A stretch of DNA of 64,000 bases from Phycisphaerae bacterium (GCA_028289375.1 JANQQK010000008.1:1-64000), one strand, 5' to 3'. Positions 53,691-62,503 are shown, numbered from the stretch's first letter. Numbers and translations are program-made. Notes: generated from the sequence alone by a model not told the origin.

Positions 53691-55196
53691 TCAACGCAGA
53701 ACATACAAATCCCCCCATCGATCCCACACGTTGTCGCCCGGATCGGTCGCCGGCAAGTCTCGGTCACGCGGCACCAGAACAACGTTTCGCCCGCACGCCG
53801 CGTACCCATCAATCTCGCACCCGTCCGGACGCGCCACCACATCCACCCCCGACTTCCTGTCCGCATGCAGGCGATATGCAATCGCAAAACTCGCCATCGT
53901 GTCCTCGTAAACGATCACGCCATCATCCCCAGCCATGAACGACGCCTCGAGACTCATCCGATCAGCCGACCGCTCCACAAACGCCCATGGCACGAACAGG
54001 TAAACGTAGTCATCGCGATACGGCTTGTTCCGTGCGATACCATCCAACACCCCCATCCGCCTCGTCAGCATCGGCATGACGGCGTAGTACACCGGCGTAA
54101 TGGCCGTCATCAGAAACATCAGCACCAACAATCGCCGACGACGAACGTCCGGCCCCCGCATCAGCAACGCAAACCCAACACCCCCCAATACCGCAATCAG
54201 TACATACGTCGGCAGGAAAAACGTATACTGATCCGCCACGGGATAACGACAGGCAAACCCCGCATGCATCACCATCGCCCCCAGCAGGTACCGATTCGTC
54301 ACCCGGGGCACAATCGACCGTTGCATCACGCCCATGATCGCCGCCGGCAACATTGAGTTCGGAAAACAGAACAGCACGAACCCGACCGACACCACCGCAA
54401 CCCGCGCAGACAATGACACATTCAACACTTCATCGGCATAGCCATTGCCGAACAACGCCGCCGACATCGTTCTCCAAAACGGGTCGCCACGCAGCAAAGC
54501 ATGTATCACATAGCCACCATATAGACCCGCCCCCACAATCCATAGCCCAACCCCCACCGCCACGACCCGAAACAACGCCTCCCGCCGCCAGCCATCCACC
54601 AGCAACACGCTGCCCAATACCGGCAACGACAACAGCGCCTGAACATGATTCGACACCCCCAGTCCGTTCACCAGCATCCCCCACCACAACCACTTGACCG
54701 CGCCCGTTCTGCCATAGAACACCACGCAGAGAATCTCCAACGCCAACAGCGCCGTCGATACCGTGTACACCTCTGCGATCGCCGACATCTGCCAGAACGT
54801 GTGCGCCACCGACAACGTGAACCCGGCATACACACCGGCCTTCCGCGACCCCGTCAACGCACAAACGCACGCAAACACAAGCCCCACCGTCACCGCCCCG
54901 AACACGGAACTCACCAACGCCACCGCATGCGGAGACGGCACCAACCCAAGCGAGTCCGCAATCCGGCAAAGATGAAAATGCAGCGGATGCACCAACGCCA
55001 ACCCGTACGTATTCTCCGGCTCGTTTGTTACCACCCGCAACACGTACGCCCCACGATCCTGCCACTGAATCGCACGGGCAGCCGTCCCCCCATACAACAA
55101 CAACGCAAACGAAAACACGCAGAACAACACCATCCCGTTGCCGGCGCGCAACGGTTCCCTCCCCGCGCTCAGCGCAGGCGCACAGCGTGACACCAT
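53691..55196 (-). CDS. DUF2723-like multi-pass membrane protein (putative glycosyltransferase)
   Basis: A 501-residue protein with about ten membrane helices and a hydrophilic C-terminus after residue 400. The first loop contains QWQDRGAYVLRVV and VHPLHFHLCRIAD, and a later loop has SVAHTFWQMSAIAEVYTVS. These are the features of DUF2723/GT-C-like proteins, whose first loop carries the catalytic Asp (here QDRG). The C-terminal part (GDDGVIVYEDTMASFAIAY) faces out. Such proteins transfer sugars from polyprenyl phosphates. AGAGGGAGTGTGAAC precedes the ATG. It is convergent with the DUF547 gene. Confidence 0.75.
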   Translation of the reverse strand: MVSRCAPALSAGREPLRAGNGMVLFCVFSFALLLYGGTAARAIQWQDRGAYVLRVVTNEPENTYGLALVHPLHFHLCRIADSLGLVPSPHAVALVSSVFGAVTVGLVFACVCALTGSRKAGVYAGFTLSVAHTFWQMSAIAEVYTVSTALLALEILCVVFYGRTGAVKWLWWGMLVNGLGVSNHVQALLSLPVLGSVLLVDGWRREALFRVVAVGVGLWIVGAGLYGGYVIHALLRGDPFWRTMSAALFGNGYADEVLNVSLSARVAVVSVGFVLFCFPNSMLPAAIMGVMQRSIVPRVTNRYLLGAMVMHAGFACRYPVADQYTFFLPTYVLIAVLGGVGFALLMRGPDVRRRRLLVLMFLMTAITPVYYAVMPMLTRRMGVLDGIARNKPYRDDYVYLFVPWAFVERSADRMSLEASFMAGDDGVIVYEDTMASFAIAYRLHADRKSGVDVVARPDGCEIDGYAACGRNVVLVPRDRDLPATDPGDNVWDRWGDLYVLR

Positions 55197-55484
55197 CTGT
55201 TCACACTCCCTCTAAATTTTCACTGCGATGGAAATGACGAATCCGACCAGACCCGAAGCCTCCACACGGGTCTGATCGATGCTATTGACAAGTTTGCACG
55301 AATTCGAACGCCGCCAGTCAATTGATCCCGTTAGTGAATTTCGGAACGTTATCGCAGCGGCGCCAATCACCACCCAACACCCCATCTCCCAATATCCTTT
55401 GCATCGAACCGGCGAAGTTGCTAACCTCAGTTCCGCTGAAATCCGCTGTTCCGGCGAGCCGTCGGCCAACAGGAGTGACACGCC
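55197..55484. other. Divergent intergenic region with an inverted repeat
   Basis: This 288-base stretch separates the DUF2723-like and LVIVD genes. It contains an 8-bp inverted repeat, CAGACCCG (55248-55255) and CGGGTCTG (55267-55274), with an 11-base loop, which could be an operator or a weak hairpin. Nothing else is assignable. Confidence 0.4.
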
Positions 55485-57311
55485 ATGTCCCACTGGTGCT
55501 TCTCGATGCGACACGCGTTGACGATCATCGTGCTACTTACGATCGCCCCCATCATCACCGCCCACCCCATGGACCTGCCCGCCCCCGACCCGGGTCCACC
55601 CGAAAACCCACTCGGCGAATGCGACATGATGGAAGGTGAACCCATCTGCAACAGCAGCTACATCGACATGTTCAATGGTGGCTGCGACGGCGTTGTCGAA
55701 GCCTTCTCAGATATCGAGTTTGACCAGGTCGTCTGCGGCCGCACCGGCGTCTTCAAGGGACAGGATGCCTTCCGCGATTCCGACTGGTACCGAATCGACA
55801 TCGACCACCCCATGATCATCACCTGGACCGTCGAAGCCCACTTCCCCGTCGACGCCGCCATCATCAAAGGCGACATCCCCTGCGACCTCGGACCTCCCCT
55901 GCTCGGCTCGCGCGAAGCGCGCGGCGTCGGCGAAATCCGACACGCCATCATCTCAGAACCCGTCCAGCCCGGAACCTACTGGCTCTTCCTCGCTCCTTCA
56001 GACGCCAACGACTTCGCCACATGCGGCGCATCCTACAAAGCCATGCTCACCAGCGAAGAATGGGAAGATCCCGTCGAACCAGCTGAGGAAGGATTCGCCA
56101 ACGAGATCGAACTTGTCAGCCATTGGGACGACCAGCCCGAAGATCACCTCACCGCCGATCTCTGGGCCGACGATCGCGGCTATGTCTATCTGGGCAACCG
56201 TCTCGGCGCCTCGGTGGACATCGTCGACGTCAATGACCCGTTGAATCCGCAGTATGTCACCACCTACGTCGTCAACCCGCCCAACGATGACGCCCTCGCC
56301 GTCGACGTCAAAGTCGGCGACGACCTCATGTTCGTCGCGCTCGACCGCGGCGGTTTTGACGGCGTCCAGATCGTCGACGTCCGCGATCCTGCAAACCCCC
56401 AATACCTCACCGGCATCCAGATCGTCGGCTACAACAACGTCCACAACACGTTCTACGACAACGGCTACCTCTACATGGTCAACAGCTTCACCCCGACCAT
56501 GGTCGTCATCGACCTCACCGATTACGACCCCGACAACCCACCCGCCGTCATCACCGAAGCCAAGTGGACCGTAGAAAACATCGGCAACTTCTTCGTTCAC
56601 GACGTCTCCATCATCAATGGCCGCGCATACTGCAGCGCCTGGGATGGCGGCGTCTGGGTCTACGACGTCCGCTTCCCGCAGTTCGAACCCCCCTTCCGCC
56701 TCAACTGGGCCCTCGGAGACAACACCCACGCCGCATGGGCCACCGAAGACGGAAGATGGATCGTCACCGGCGAGGAACGCAACAACGGAGGCCCCATCAA
56801 GCTCTACGAAGTCGAAGACAACAACCACGGCACCCACATCACCCACGTCTTCACCTACGCCATCCCCATCTCAGAATCCGTCAGCACACACAACACCTAC
56901 ATCGTCGGCCGAAGACTCTACGTCTCCTGGTACTCCGCAGGCCTCATGGTCTTCGACATCGTCCCCGAAACGAAGTCGCTCAAACTCGTCGGCCAATACG
57001 ACACCTCCACCGCCCCCTCCACACCGCAGGGTTTCGTCGGCGCATGGGGGGTCTACCCCTTCAATGGCCGCGACAAGGTGTTCGTCAGCGACAAGGAGAC
57101 CCATCTCTGGGCTTTCGACGTCCACATCCCCGCTTCCGGCGATTACGACGGAAACGCCATCGTCAACGCCCCGGACTACGCCGCCTTCCTGACATGCCAA
57201 TCCGCACCGGGACAGGCCTACGTCGAGACCGACTGCGATGTCTTCGACTTCGACACCGACAACGACGTCGACTTCGCAGACTTCGCCAAACTGCAGGATT
57301 TGTTCGAGTGA
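55485..57311 (+). CDS. Secreted LVIVD-repeat protein with dockerin-like C-terminus
   Basis: A 608-residue protein; ATG 55485 or 55506 (MRHALTIIVLLTIAPIITAH, the signal peptide). An N-terminal beta domain of about 180 residues resembles pre-peptidase-type domains (DAFRDSDWYRIDIDHPMI). The centre is a propeller of LVIVD-like units: LGASVDIVDVNDPLNPQYV, DGVQIVDVRDPANPQYLTGI, YLYMVNSFTPTMVVIDLTD, WVYDVRFP. The last 60 residues have two calcium loops (GDYDGNAIVNAPDYAAFL, DTDNDVDFADFAKLQDLF), like dockerin or planctomycete 'GDxDGDG' tails. It is probably a surface protein. Function unknown. Confidence 0.85.
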   Translation: MSHWCFSMRHALTIIVLLTIAPIITAHPMDLPAPDPGPPENPLGECDMMEGEPICNSSYIDMFNGGCDGVVEAFSDIEFDQVVCGRTGVFKGQDAFRDSDWYRIDIDHPMIITWTVEAHFPVDAAIIKGDIPCDLGPPLLGSREARGVGEIRHAIISEPVQPGTYWLFLAPSDANDFATCGASYKAMLTSEEWEDPVEPAEEGFANEIELVSHWDDQPEDHLTADLWADDRGYVYLGNRLGASVDIVDVNDPLNPQYVTTYVVNPPNDDALAVDVKVGDDLMFVALDRGGFDGVQIVDVRDPANPQYLTGIQIVGYNNVHNTFYDNGYLYMVNSFTPTMVVIDLTDYDPDNPPAVITEAKWTVENIGNFFVHDVSIINGRAYCSAWDGGVWVYDVRFPQFEPPFRLNWALGDNTHAAWATEDGRWIVTGEERNNGGPIKLYEVEDNNHGTHITHVFTYAIPISESVSTHNTYIVGRRLYVSWYSAGLMVFDIVPETKSLKLVGQYDTSTAPSTPQGFVGAWGVYPFNGRDKVFVSDKETHLWAFDVHIPASGDYDGNAIVNAPDYAAFLTCQSAPGQAYVETDCDVFDFDTDNDVDFADFAKLQDLFE

Positions 57312-57369
57312 CAACGGGGCGCGGTTGGCACTGACCGCGTCAAATCCACAGCAGCGATCCCGCCATCTC

Positions 57370-57399
57370 CTGTAGCGCCACCCCTTGTGGGTGGCGGGA
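57370..57399. repeat. Dispersed palindromic repeat, copy 1
   Basis: CTGTAGCGCCACCCCTTGTG continues to GGTGGCGGG: an 8-bp perfect stem (CGCCACCC/GGGTGGCG) with a 5-base loop. The same element recurs at 60452, 60950 and 61141. It lies between the LVIVD gene and the zinc-ribbon gene. Confidence 0.75.
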
Positions 57400-57523
57400 A
57401 GGCGGATCGCGGCTTCCACACACGCGATCGAATTCAGGCACATTCCATCTCCACACGCCCGCTATAAACAACATCCCCCTCTATACTGGCCCCGGACCCG
57501 CCGAAAAGTACAATGAAGACGAC

Positions 57524-58018
57524 ATGACCACCCCGACCCCACCAACAATCCGTCTTTGCCCACGCTGCGACAGCCTCGCTCGACCAGATGCCAAATTCTG
57601 CGCCATGTGCGGCCTGTCACTCACACCGGGCGTCAACAACACCCTTGCCCCCGGAACCATCGCACATCCGCACCCGTCACCGACACCCGAGAACCACGAA
57701 CCAGTCGCCGACGCCACAAATCTCCATTACCGGACCGAATCCGCATGGGGCGGCCAACGCCTCCTCGGGACCGAGAACATCGGCGTGGTCATCCACAACA
57801 CAGGTTATCCCCTTCGCAACGTCATCCTCCGCATCCGGGGGTTCGATGATAAGAAAACCGAAATCTTCAGCGTCGACTCCGAAATGAAACGACTCGAAAC
57901 CGACGAGCCGACAACAACAGAAGTCGCGTCCTACGACATACCATCCGCCCCTGAAGGCATCACGGTATCGCTCGTATCCGCAGACTTCGCACCATTCGAT
58001 GAACCATCCGCCCGGTAG
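57524..58018 (+). CDS. Zinc-ribbon protein, no recognised family
   Basis: A 164-residue protein. Residues 9-28 form a zinc ribbon, RLCPRCDSLARPDAKFCAMC. A disordered Pro-rich linker and a beta-rich C-terminal domain follow (GTENIGVVIHNTGYPLRNVI, VASYDIPSAPEGITVSLVSA), which resembles small Ig-like or FxLYD-type domains. No signal peptide or membrane helix is present. It precedes the SPFH gene by 21 bases and may be co-transcribed with it. Confidence 0.75.
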   Translation: MTTPTPPTIRLCPRCDSLARPDAKFCAMCGLSLTPGVNNTLAPGTIAHPHPSPTPENHEPVADATNLHYRTESAWGGQRLLGTENIGVVIHNTGYPLRNVILRIRGFDDKKTEIFSVDSEMKRLETDEPTTTEVASYDIPSAPEGITVSLVSADFAPFDEPSAR

Positions 58019-58039
58019 CGGAAGAAAGGAGTGCCCGCC

Positions 58040-58987
58040 ATGTCACCCGGTATGATCGCACTGCTCTGCGTCATTGGAGTCTTCTTCCTCATCATCGTCT
58101 TCACAGGCCTCTTCACCGTGAAGCAGCAGACCCGCGCAATCGTCGAAAGACTCGGAAAGTTCAAGCAGATCTGCGGCCCAGGTCTCCACTTCAAGGTGCC
58201 CATCATCGACACCATCTCAGGCCGCGTCACACACCGCGTCCGCGAACTCGAGATCAACGTCGAATCCAAAACCGCAGACGATGTCTTCGTCGACCTCCTC
58301 ATCGCCGTGCAGTTCTACATCGATGAGAACGCAGATGCCGTCAAACTCGCCTTCTACAAACTCTCCAATCCCGAACAGCAGATCAGCTCCTACGTCTTCG
58401 ACACCGTCCGCGCCCTCGTCCCCGAGATGAAGGTGGACAACGTCTTCTCCGAAAAGGACAAGATCGCCCTCGCCGTCAAGGAACGACTTCAGGACATCAT
58501 GGAGGAGTTTGGCTACACCATCCTGCAATCACTGGTCAACGACATCCAACCCGACCAAAAGGTCAAGGAAGCCATGAACCACGTGAACGCCAGCGCCCGC
58601 TTGAAGGAAGCAGCCCGCAACGAAGCAGAAGCCAAGAAAATCCGCACCATCGCCGAAGCGGAAGCAGAAGCACGCGCCAAGGAACTGCAGGGTGTCGGTA
58701 TCGCAAGACAACGTCTCGCCATCGCCAACGGTCTCAAGGAATCCGTCGAAGCCTGCTCAGAAGCGGGCATCAGCCCCGAGGAAGCCACCAAAATGGTCCT
58801 CCTCACCCAACACTACGACACCGTCACCGCCGTCGGAGCCAACAACAAAGCCACCGTCATGATGCTCCCCTACTCTCCCGACGGCATGTCCCAGGTCGGC
58901 GACCAGATCATGCACGCCCTACTCGCAACCCAGGACGCATCCGGCAACGGAACGCAGAAAACACCACCGCGCCAGCAACAGGCCTGA
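58040..58987 (+). CDS. SPFH/band-7 (stomatin/HflK-like) membrane protein
   Basis: A 315-residue protein from ATG 58040, which has GAAAGGAGTGCCCGCC upstream; the track's GTG at 58031 overlaps that site. One N-terminal membrane helix (MIALLCVIGVFFLIIVFTGL) is followed by the SPFH domain (TRAIVERLGKFKQICGPGLH, DVFVDLLIAVQFYI). A long Ala/Glu-rich helix follows (ARNEAEAKKIRTIAEAEAEA), ending in GIARQRLAIANGLKESVEAC. The order matches the stomatin/hypersensitive-response subgroup. These form large membrane rings that organise microdomains or regulate proteases. A perfect hairpin follows. Confidence 0.93.
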   Translation: MSPGMIALLCVIGVFFLIIVFTGLFTVKQQTRAIVERLGKFKQICGPGLHFKVPIIDTISGRVTHRVRELEINVESKTADDVFVDLLIAVQFYIDENADAVKLAFYKLSNPEQQISSYVFDTVRALVPEMKVDNVFSEKDKIALAVKERLQDIMEEFGYTILQSLVNDIQPDQKVKEAMNHVNASARLKEAARNEAEAKKIRTIAEAEAEARAKELQGVGIARQRLAIANGLKESVEACSEAGISPEEATKMVLLTQHYDTVTAVGANNKATVMMLPYSPDGMSQVGDQIMHALLATQDASGNGTQKTPPRQQQA

Positions 58988-59010
58988 CCGCGACAAACAG
59001 CCACAAGCAC

Positions 59011-59056
59011 GCGAGGCGTTCGGTTCATCACAAGGACCGAACGCCTCGCGCTCTTT
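59011..59056 (+). terminator. Intrinsic terminator after the SPFH gene
   Basis: A perfect 14-bp inverted repeat, GCGAGGCGTTCGGT/ACCGAACGCCTCGC, with an 11-base loop, followed by GCTCTTTGTGT. It lies 24 bases after the stop. The T-run is short, but the stem is very stable. Confidence 0.75.
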
Positions 59057-59150
59057 GTGTGCCGCCAAACTCGTGCACATCGCCCGTCCGATAACGGCAC
59101 CGACCACAATTGGCATCCCCAATCCCAACCGGCTACAATGCGTCGCAGTT

Positions 59151-59193
59151 GTCCAGCGTAGGCCTCAAGGGGTAATGGCCTGTCACGCTGGAC
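59151..59193 (+). other. Two-part hairpin in the leader of the Cys-repeat gene
   Basis: GTCCAGCGT pairs with ACGCTGGAC (9 bp), and inside it AGGCC pairs with GGCCT around a 12-base loop, with a TGTC bulge on the 3' side. It ends 42 bases before the start codon. It has no T-run, so it is not an obvious terminator; it may be a structured leader element. Confidence 0.45.
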
Positions 59194-59235
59194 CACCCAC
59201 AACATGAAATCAACGAACCCGAAAGGCCGCAGCCC

Positions 59236-60345
59236 ATGCGATCAATGACCGTCTACGCCCTGATTCTCGCCTCCGTCTCAATCCCCAGCATCGTCCGCGC
59301 CGACGACCTCGGCTGCCCCGGCGAGTGCATCGACGTGTGCAACGGTGTCTGCACCAACACCCGAACCGATCGCTTCAACTGCGGCGTGTGCGACAACCGG
59401 TGTGACTCCGGTCAGGTTTGTTCGTTGGGATTGTGTGCCACAACCTGCGCCGAAGGACTCGCCAACTGCGGCGGTAACTGCGTCAATCTCAGGTCGGATC
59501 GGTTCAACTGCGGTGGTTGCGGCGTCTCATGTCCCAGTGGAACAGTCTGCTCCCTCAACCTCTGCGCCACAACTTGCGCAGAAGGTCTCGCAAACTGTGG
59601 CGGAAACTGCGTTGATCTCTCCGATGACCGCGAAAACTGCGGCGGATGTGCTGTTGCATGCGATCCCGGTGAAATCTGTGTCGACGGCAACTGCCGCATC
59701 ACATGCACCGAATCCCAAACCACCTGCAACTTCATCGGCGCATTCGAATACTGTGCCAACACCAACACTGACGAACTCAACTGCGGCGCATGCTTCAACA
59801 GTTGCGACCCTGGCGAAACATGCGTCGACGGAAACTGCCGAGTCGTATGCCTCGAAGGTTACACCGCATGCACGACCGACATCACCTTCCAGACCTTCTG
59901 CACCAACACAAACACCGATCGCCTCAATTGTGGCCAATGCGGAAATCCCTGCCCAACAGGACAAACCTGCGTCGGCGGAAACTGCGAACTCATCTGCCCA
60001 CTGCCGCTGACGCGATGCGGCAACCTCTGCGTCAATCTCTTCACAGACGAACAGAATTGCGGCGCATGCAACAACCCATGCCCACAAGGCCACCGCTGCT
60101 CGTTCCAGACATGCGAACTCAACTGCCCCGAAGGCCAAACCGGATGCGACGGAAAATGCGTTTCTACCCAATCCGACGAAGAGCACTGCGGCGCATGCAA
60201 CAACCCATGCCCACCCGGCTACGCCTGCACCAACGGCATCTGCACCACCCGCTTCGACGCCGACCGCGACTGCGACGTCGATCTCGATGACTTCCGAGAG
60301 TTCCAATCAGAATTCACCGGCCCCGACCAACCCTGCCCGAAATAG
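59236..60345 (+). CDS. Secreted Cys-rich repeat protein with calcium-loop tail
   Basis: A 369-residue protein with a signal peptide (YALILASVSIPSIVRA). I count seven repeats of about 45 residues built on NCGxCxxxCxxGxxCxxxxC, for example FNCGGCGVSCPSGTVCSLNL and HCGACNNPCPPGYACTNGIC. Nearly every Cys is conserved, so a chain of disulfide-knotted modules is expected. The last 30 residues hold a calcium loop (DADRDCDVDLDDFREF). Such proteins are sometimes mislabelled as tryptophan synthase alpha chain; nothing here supports that. Surface protein of unknown function. Confidence 0.85.
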   Translation: MRSMTVYALILASVSIPSIVRADDLGCPGECIDVCNGVCTNTRTDRFNCGVCDNRCDSGQVCSLGLCATTCAEGLANCGGNCVNLRSDRFNCGGCGVSCPSGTVCSLNLCATTCAEGLANCGGNCVDLSDDRENCGGCAVACDPGEICVDGNCRITCTESQTTCNFIGAFEYCANTNTDELNCGACFNSCDPGETCVDGNCRVVCLEGYTACTTDITFQTFCTNTNTDRLNCGQCGNPCPTGQTCVGGNCELICPLPLTRCGNLCVNLFTDEQNCGACNNPCPQGHRCSFQTCELNCPEGQTGCDGKCVSTQSDEEHCGACNNPCPPGYACTNGICTTRFDADRDCDVDLDDFREFQSEFTGPDQPCPK

Positions 60346-60451
60346 AACGCATCACAAGGGTGGACCATCGCCTCAGCGGTGGGGGAGTCGAATTGACGAG
60401 CAGGAAGCGCGCGAATAACGCATCCCACACCCAGCCAGACAATCGTCAATC

Positions 60452-60481
60452 TCTGTAGCACCACCGCTCGCAGGTGGCGAG
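60452..60481. repeat. Dispersed palindromic repeat, copy 2 (diverged)
   Basis: TCTGTAGCACCACCGCTCGC runs on to AGGTGGCGAG. The stem has one mismatch compared with the other three copies, and the loop is changed. Confidence 0.6.
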
Positions 60482-60559
60482 ACCAACAGCCGACGTTAAC
60501 ATGAAAGTGAACCACCGGTTCACAAGCGACGTTCCATACGCATTGCGAGGTGTCCGCCA

Positions 60560-60901
60560 ATGACCGAAGAAGACCTCACCAAATTCCGCCAACTCCTCAT
60601 CGAACAGCGCGACGAATACCTCGAAACCCTCAGAGGCTCCACCGAATCCGCCAAGGGCATGGAACTCGACCAGCAGCGCGTCGGCCGCCTCTCACGCATG
60701 GACGCCATCCAGCACCAGTCCATCTCCCAAGCAGCCAACCGCCGCATCAAGAAGGAACTCCAACAGATCGACGCCGCCCTCGACCGCATAATCGACGGCT
60801 CCTACGGCGACTGCCTCGCCTGCCAACTCCCCATCCCCCACCTCCGCCTCGAAGCCATCCCCCACACCCCCCACTGTCTCTCCTGCGCCAGCAACATGTA
60901 G
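60560..60901 (+). CDS. DksA/TraR-type zinc-finger protein
   Basis: A 113-residue protein: an N-terminal coiled coil (LTKFRQLLIEQRDEYLETL, NRRIKKELQQIDAALDRI), then YGDCLACQLPIPHLRLEAIP and HCLSC, the four-Cys zinc finger of the DksA/TraR family. Such proteins enter the RNA polymerase secondary channel and modulate initiation, often with ppGpp. The acidic tip residues of DksA (DxxDxA) are not obvious. The last five codons and stop (CASNM) are also the first bases of a 192-bp tandem repeat, so the C-terminus may have been reshaped by repeat expansion. Confidence 0.88.
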   Translation: MTEEDLTKFRQLLIEQRDEYLETLRGSTESAKGMELDQQRVGRLSRMDAIQHQSISQAANRRIKKELQQIDAALDRIIDGSYGDCLACQLPIPHLRLEAIPHTPHCLSCASNM

Positions 60902-60949
60902 GTCTGGTCAATCCCGGCGCGCCGGGAGGACCTGACGTCTCCCGCATTC

Positions 60950-60979
60950 TGTAGCGCCACCCCTCGTGGGTGGCGAGAA
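60950..60979. repeat. Dispersed palindromic repeat, copy 3
   Basis: TGTAGCGCCACCCCTCGTGG continues to GTGGCGAGAA; perfect 8-bp stem. It lies inside tandem-repeat unit 1. Confidence 0.7.
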
Positions 60980-61140
60980 GGCAAAACCAAGTCTCGCCGC
61001 CCAACCCGTATGATCAGGCAACAATACGTACAAACTGCAAGACGCAGGGAAGATTGCACCGTGCCGTCTTCAATCACCGGCAGCAACATGTAGACCAGCT
61101 CAAGCCCAGCGCGCCGGGAGAACCTGACGTCTCCCGCATT

Positions 61141-61170
61141 CTGTAGCGCCACCCCTTGTGGGTGGCGAGC
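61141..61170. repeat. Dispersed palindromic repeat, copy 4
   Basis: CTGTAGCGCCACCCCTTGTG continues to GGTGGCGAGC; perfect 8-bp stem, inside tandem-repeat unit 2. The core is identical to copy 1 at 57370. Confidence 0.7.
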
Positions 61171-61341
61171 AGGCAAAACCAAGTCTCGCCGCCCAACCCG
61201 TATGATCAGGCAACAATACGTGCAATCTGCAAGACGCAGGGAAGATCGCACCCTGCCGTCTTCAATCACCTGCAGCAACATGTGGACCAGCTTAAGCCCA
61301 GCGCGCCGGGAGAACCTGCCCCCCCTCGCCGAACCCAAGCC

Positions 61342-62046
61342 TCACCCCACAAACCCCGCCCCACACTCCGGACACCCACGCCCCGATCCCCGCAGATCAT
61401 ACCCACACCGCACGCACCGCCCACGCACCCACCGCAGGACCTTCCGCACAGGCCCAACAAGCATCATCAGAAAAATCCAACTCAACGACGCAAACCCCAA
61501 CACCGGATACGAAGTCGCCACACTGAACCCCCGGTATCGCCGCTCGATTCGTCCCGCGACCCCGTCGACCACCACAGACGCCGAACCCAGTTTCGTCGAC
61601 TTCGATCCCCGTACATCAACAAAGCGAACATACCACGCCTTCTTAGCCGGTTTCGCGCCAGGCGGAACCCATTTGCCACGTGGCGCATTCTGGTTCATCA
61701 GCGAAAGTCCACATATCCCTCTCCCCGGCGGAATGGGATTGGCAGGGGGACCAACGATTGGCATTTTCCCACTCGTCCCACCACGTCCACCGATCAACGC
61801 CCCCAGATTTCGCCCATCTCCTTCAACAAATCGCGACCCAGCCGGAAGGCCACCAACAAAGACCCTCACACGTCGATCCGATATCCGCGCCGTGACACGC
61901 AGCGGAAACCGCTCACCCTCAAGCGAAACAACATCATAGATCCGGTACCACGAATGCGTCCGATTCACCCACCAGACCACAAACAGCGACATCGCCACCA
62001 GAATCGAAAGCACTGTCGTCAACCGTCGAAACACCGAATCACCCAT
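61342..62046 (-). CDS. Planctomycete membrane protein with C-terminal zinc ribbon
   Basis: A 234-residue protein. An N-terminal membrane helix (TTVLSILVAMSLFVVWWV) and a second near 180-198 (VLGFASLSWIFLMMLV) flank an exposed middle region. The C-terminus is RCVRCGYDLRGSGRGCPECG, a CxxC...CxxC ribbon that I know as a recurring end of membrane proteins in Planctomycetes. The middle part is not recognised. Its stop lies 22 bases from the end of the tandem repeat. Function unknown. Confidence 0.78.
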   Translation of the reverse strand: MGDSVFRRLTTVLSILVAMSLFVVWWVNRTHSWYRIYDVVSLEGERFPLRVTARISDRRVRVFVGGLPAGSRFVEGDGRNLGALIGGRGGTSGKMPIVGPPANPIPPGRGICGLSLMNQNAPRGKWVPPGAKPAKKAWYVRFVDVRGSKSTKLGSASVVVDGVAGRIERRYRGFSVATSYPVLGFASLSWIFLMMLVGPVRKVLRWVRGRCVRCGYDLRGSGRGCPECGAGFVG

Positions 62047-62130
62047 TCAATGGCAAACCGACCATCACATCACAACCCATCCTCCCCACTATACCCACTC
62101 ACAATACGCAACGATGTAACTTCCACACAA

Positions 62131-62169
62131 CAAAAAAACGCCACAGCTCCCGCAGGAGAACCGTGGCGT
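62131..62169 (-). terminator. Intrinsic terminator of the small secreted protein gene at 62243
   Basis: On the minus strand ACGCCAC pairs with GTGGCGT, with an inner CTCC/GGAG pair, followed by TTTTTTTG. It lies about 75 bases downstream of the stop at 62243 and upstream of the 62046 gene. Confidence 0.85.
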
Positions 62170-62242
62170 ATCGGGGGCAATCACACGAATTGCCCATCAA
62201 AGCGACCGAACGACAAATCGTCCAGCCGACGAGCCAATCACA

Positions 62243-62500
62243 TTAATCACACGTCGTCTGAGGCCCCTGGAACTTCCCACCCCGCAAACGACAGATCGTA
62301 TCCAGCGTCACCACGCAGTCACCGTTTGGCAGCGCGCATGCACCCGGCGGCACAATCGGCAACGGGAAGAACCGCGCATCCGACGACTCCTCCACCACCG
62401 GCGCCGCAGGCTCCGCCGCCACCGGCGACATCATCATCGCACCACATACCACAGCCACACCCAGAATCACCAACCACGATCCAACCGTCCGTTTCAGCAT
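62243..62500 (-). CDS. Small secreted Cys-containing protein, no recognised family
   Basis: An 85-residue protein from ATG 62500, with AAGAGGAGATGCGTG before it (a GTG at 62503 is the track's start). The signal peptide is SWLVILGVAVVCGAMMMSPVAA. The mature part is about 57 residues with four Cys: ACALPNGDCVVTLDTICRLR and a final TTCD, suggesting two disulfides. A strong terminator follows. It resembles the small Cys motifs at the ends of larger planctomycete surface proteins, but no function can be given. Confidence 0.75.
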   Translation of the reverse strand: MLKRTVGSWLVILGVAVVCGAMMMSPVAAEPAAPVVEESSDARFFPLPIVPPGACALPNGDCVVTLDTICRLRGGKFQGPQTTCD

Positions 62501-62503
62501 CAC

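Larger units (their letters stand above)
60889..61319. repeat. 192-bp tandem direct repeat, about 2.25 copies
   Basis: Units begin with CAGCAACATG at 60889, 61081 and 61273, exactly 192 bases apart. Copies 1 and 2 are full and nearly identical. Copy 3 stops after about 47 bases (GCGCGCCGGGAGAACCTG). Each full unit holds the palindromic element CTGTAGCGCCACC and the self-complementary CCGGCGCGCCGG-type site (shorter in copy 2). Copy 1 starts inside the DksA-like coding end. The 178-residue minus-strand ORF across it is a repeat shadow. Confidence 0.9.

Noticed and set aside
59236-60345. Tryptophan synthase alpha chain (a frequent automatic label for such Cys repeats)
   Set aside because: The protein is a secreted chain of disulfide modules with no TIM-barrel motifs.
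57376-61166. Possible CRISPR array from the repeated palindromes
   Set aside because: Only four copies with irregular spacing, no uniform spacers and no cas genes; a dispersed REP-like element fits better.
60802-61338. 178-residue minus-strand ORF with 64-residue repeats
   Set aside because: Produced by the 192-bp tandem repeat being a multiple of three; no start signal or domain.
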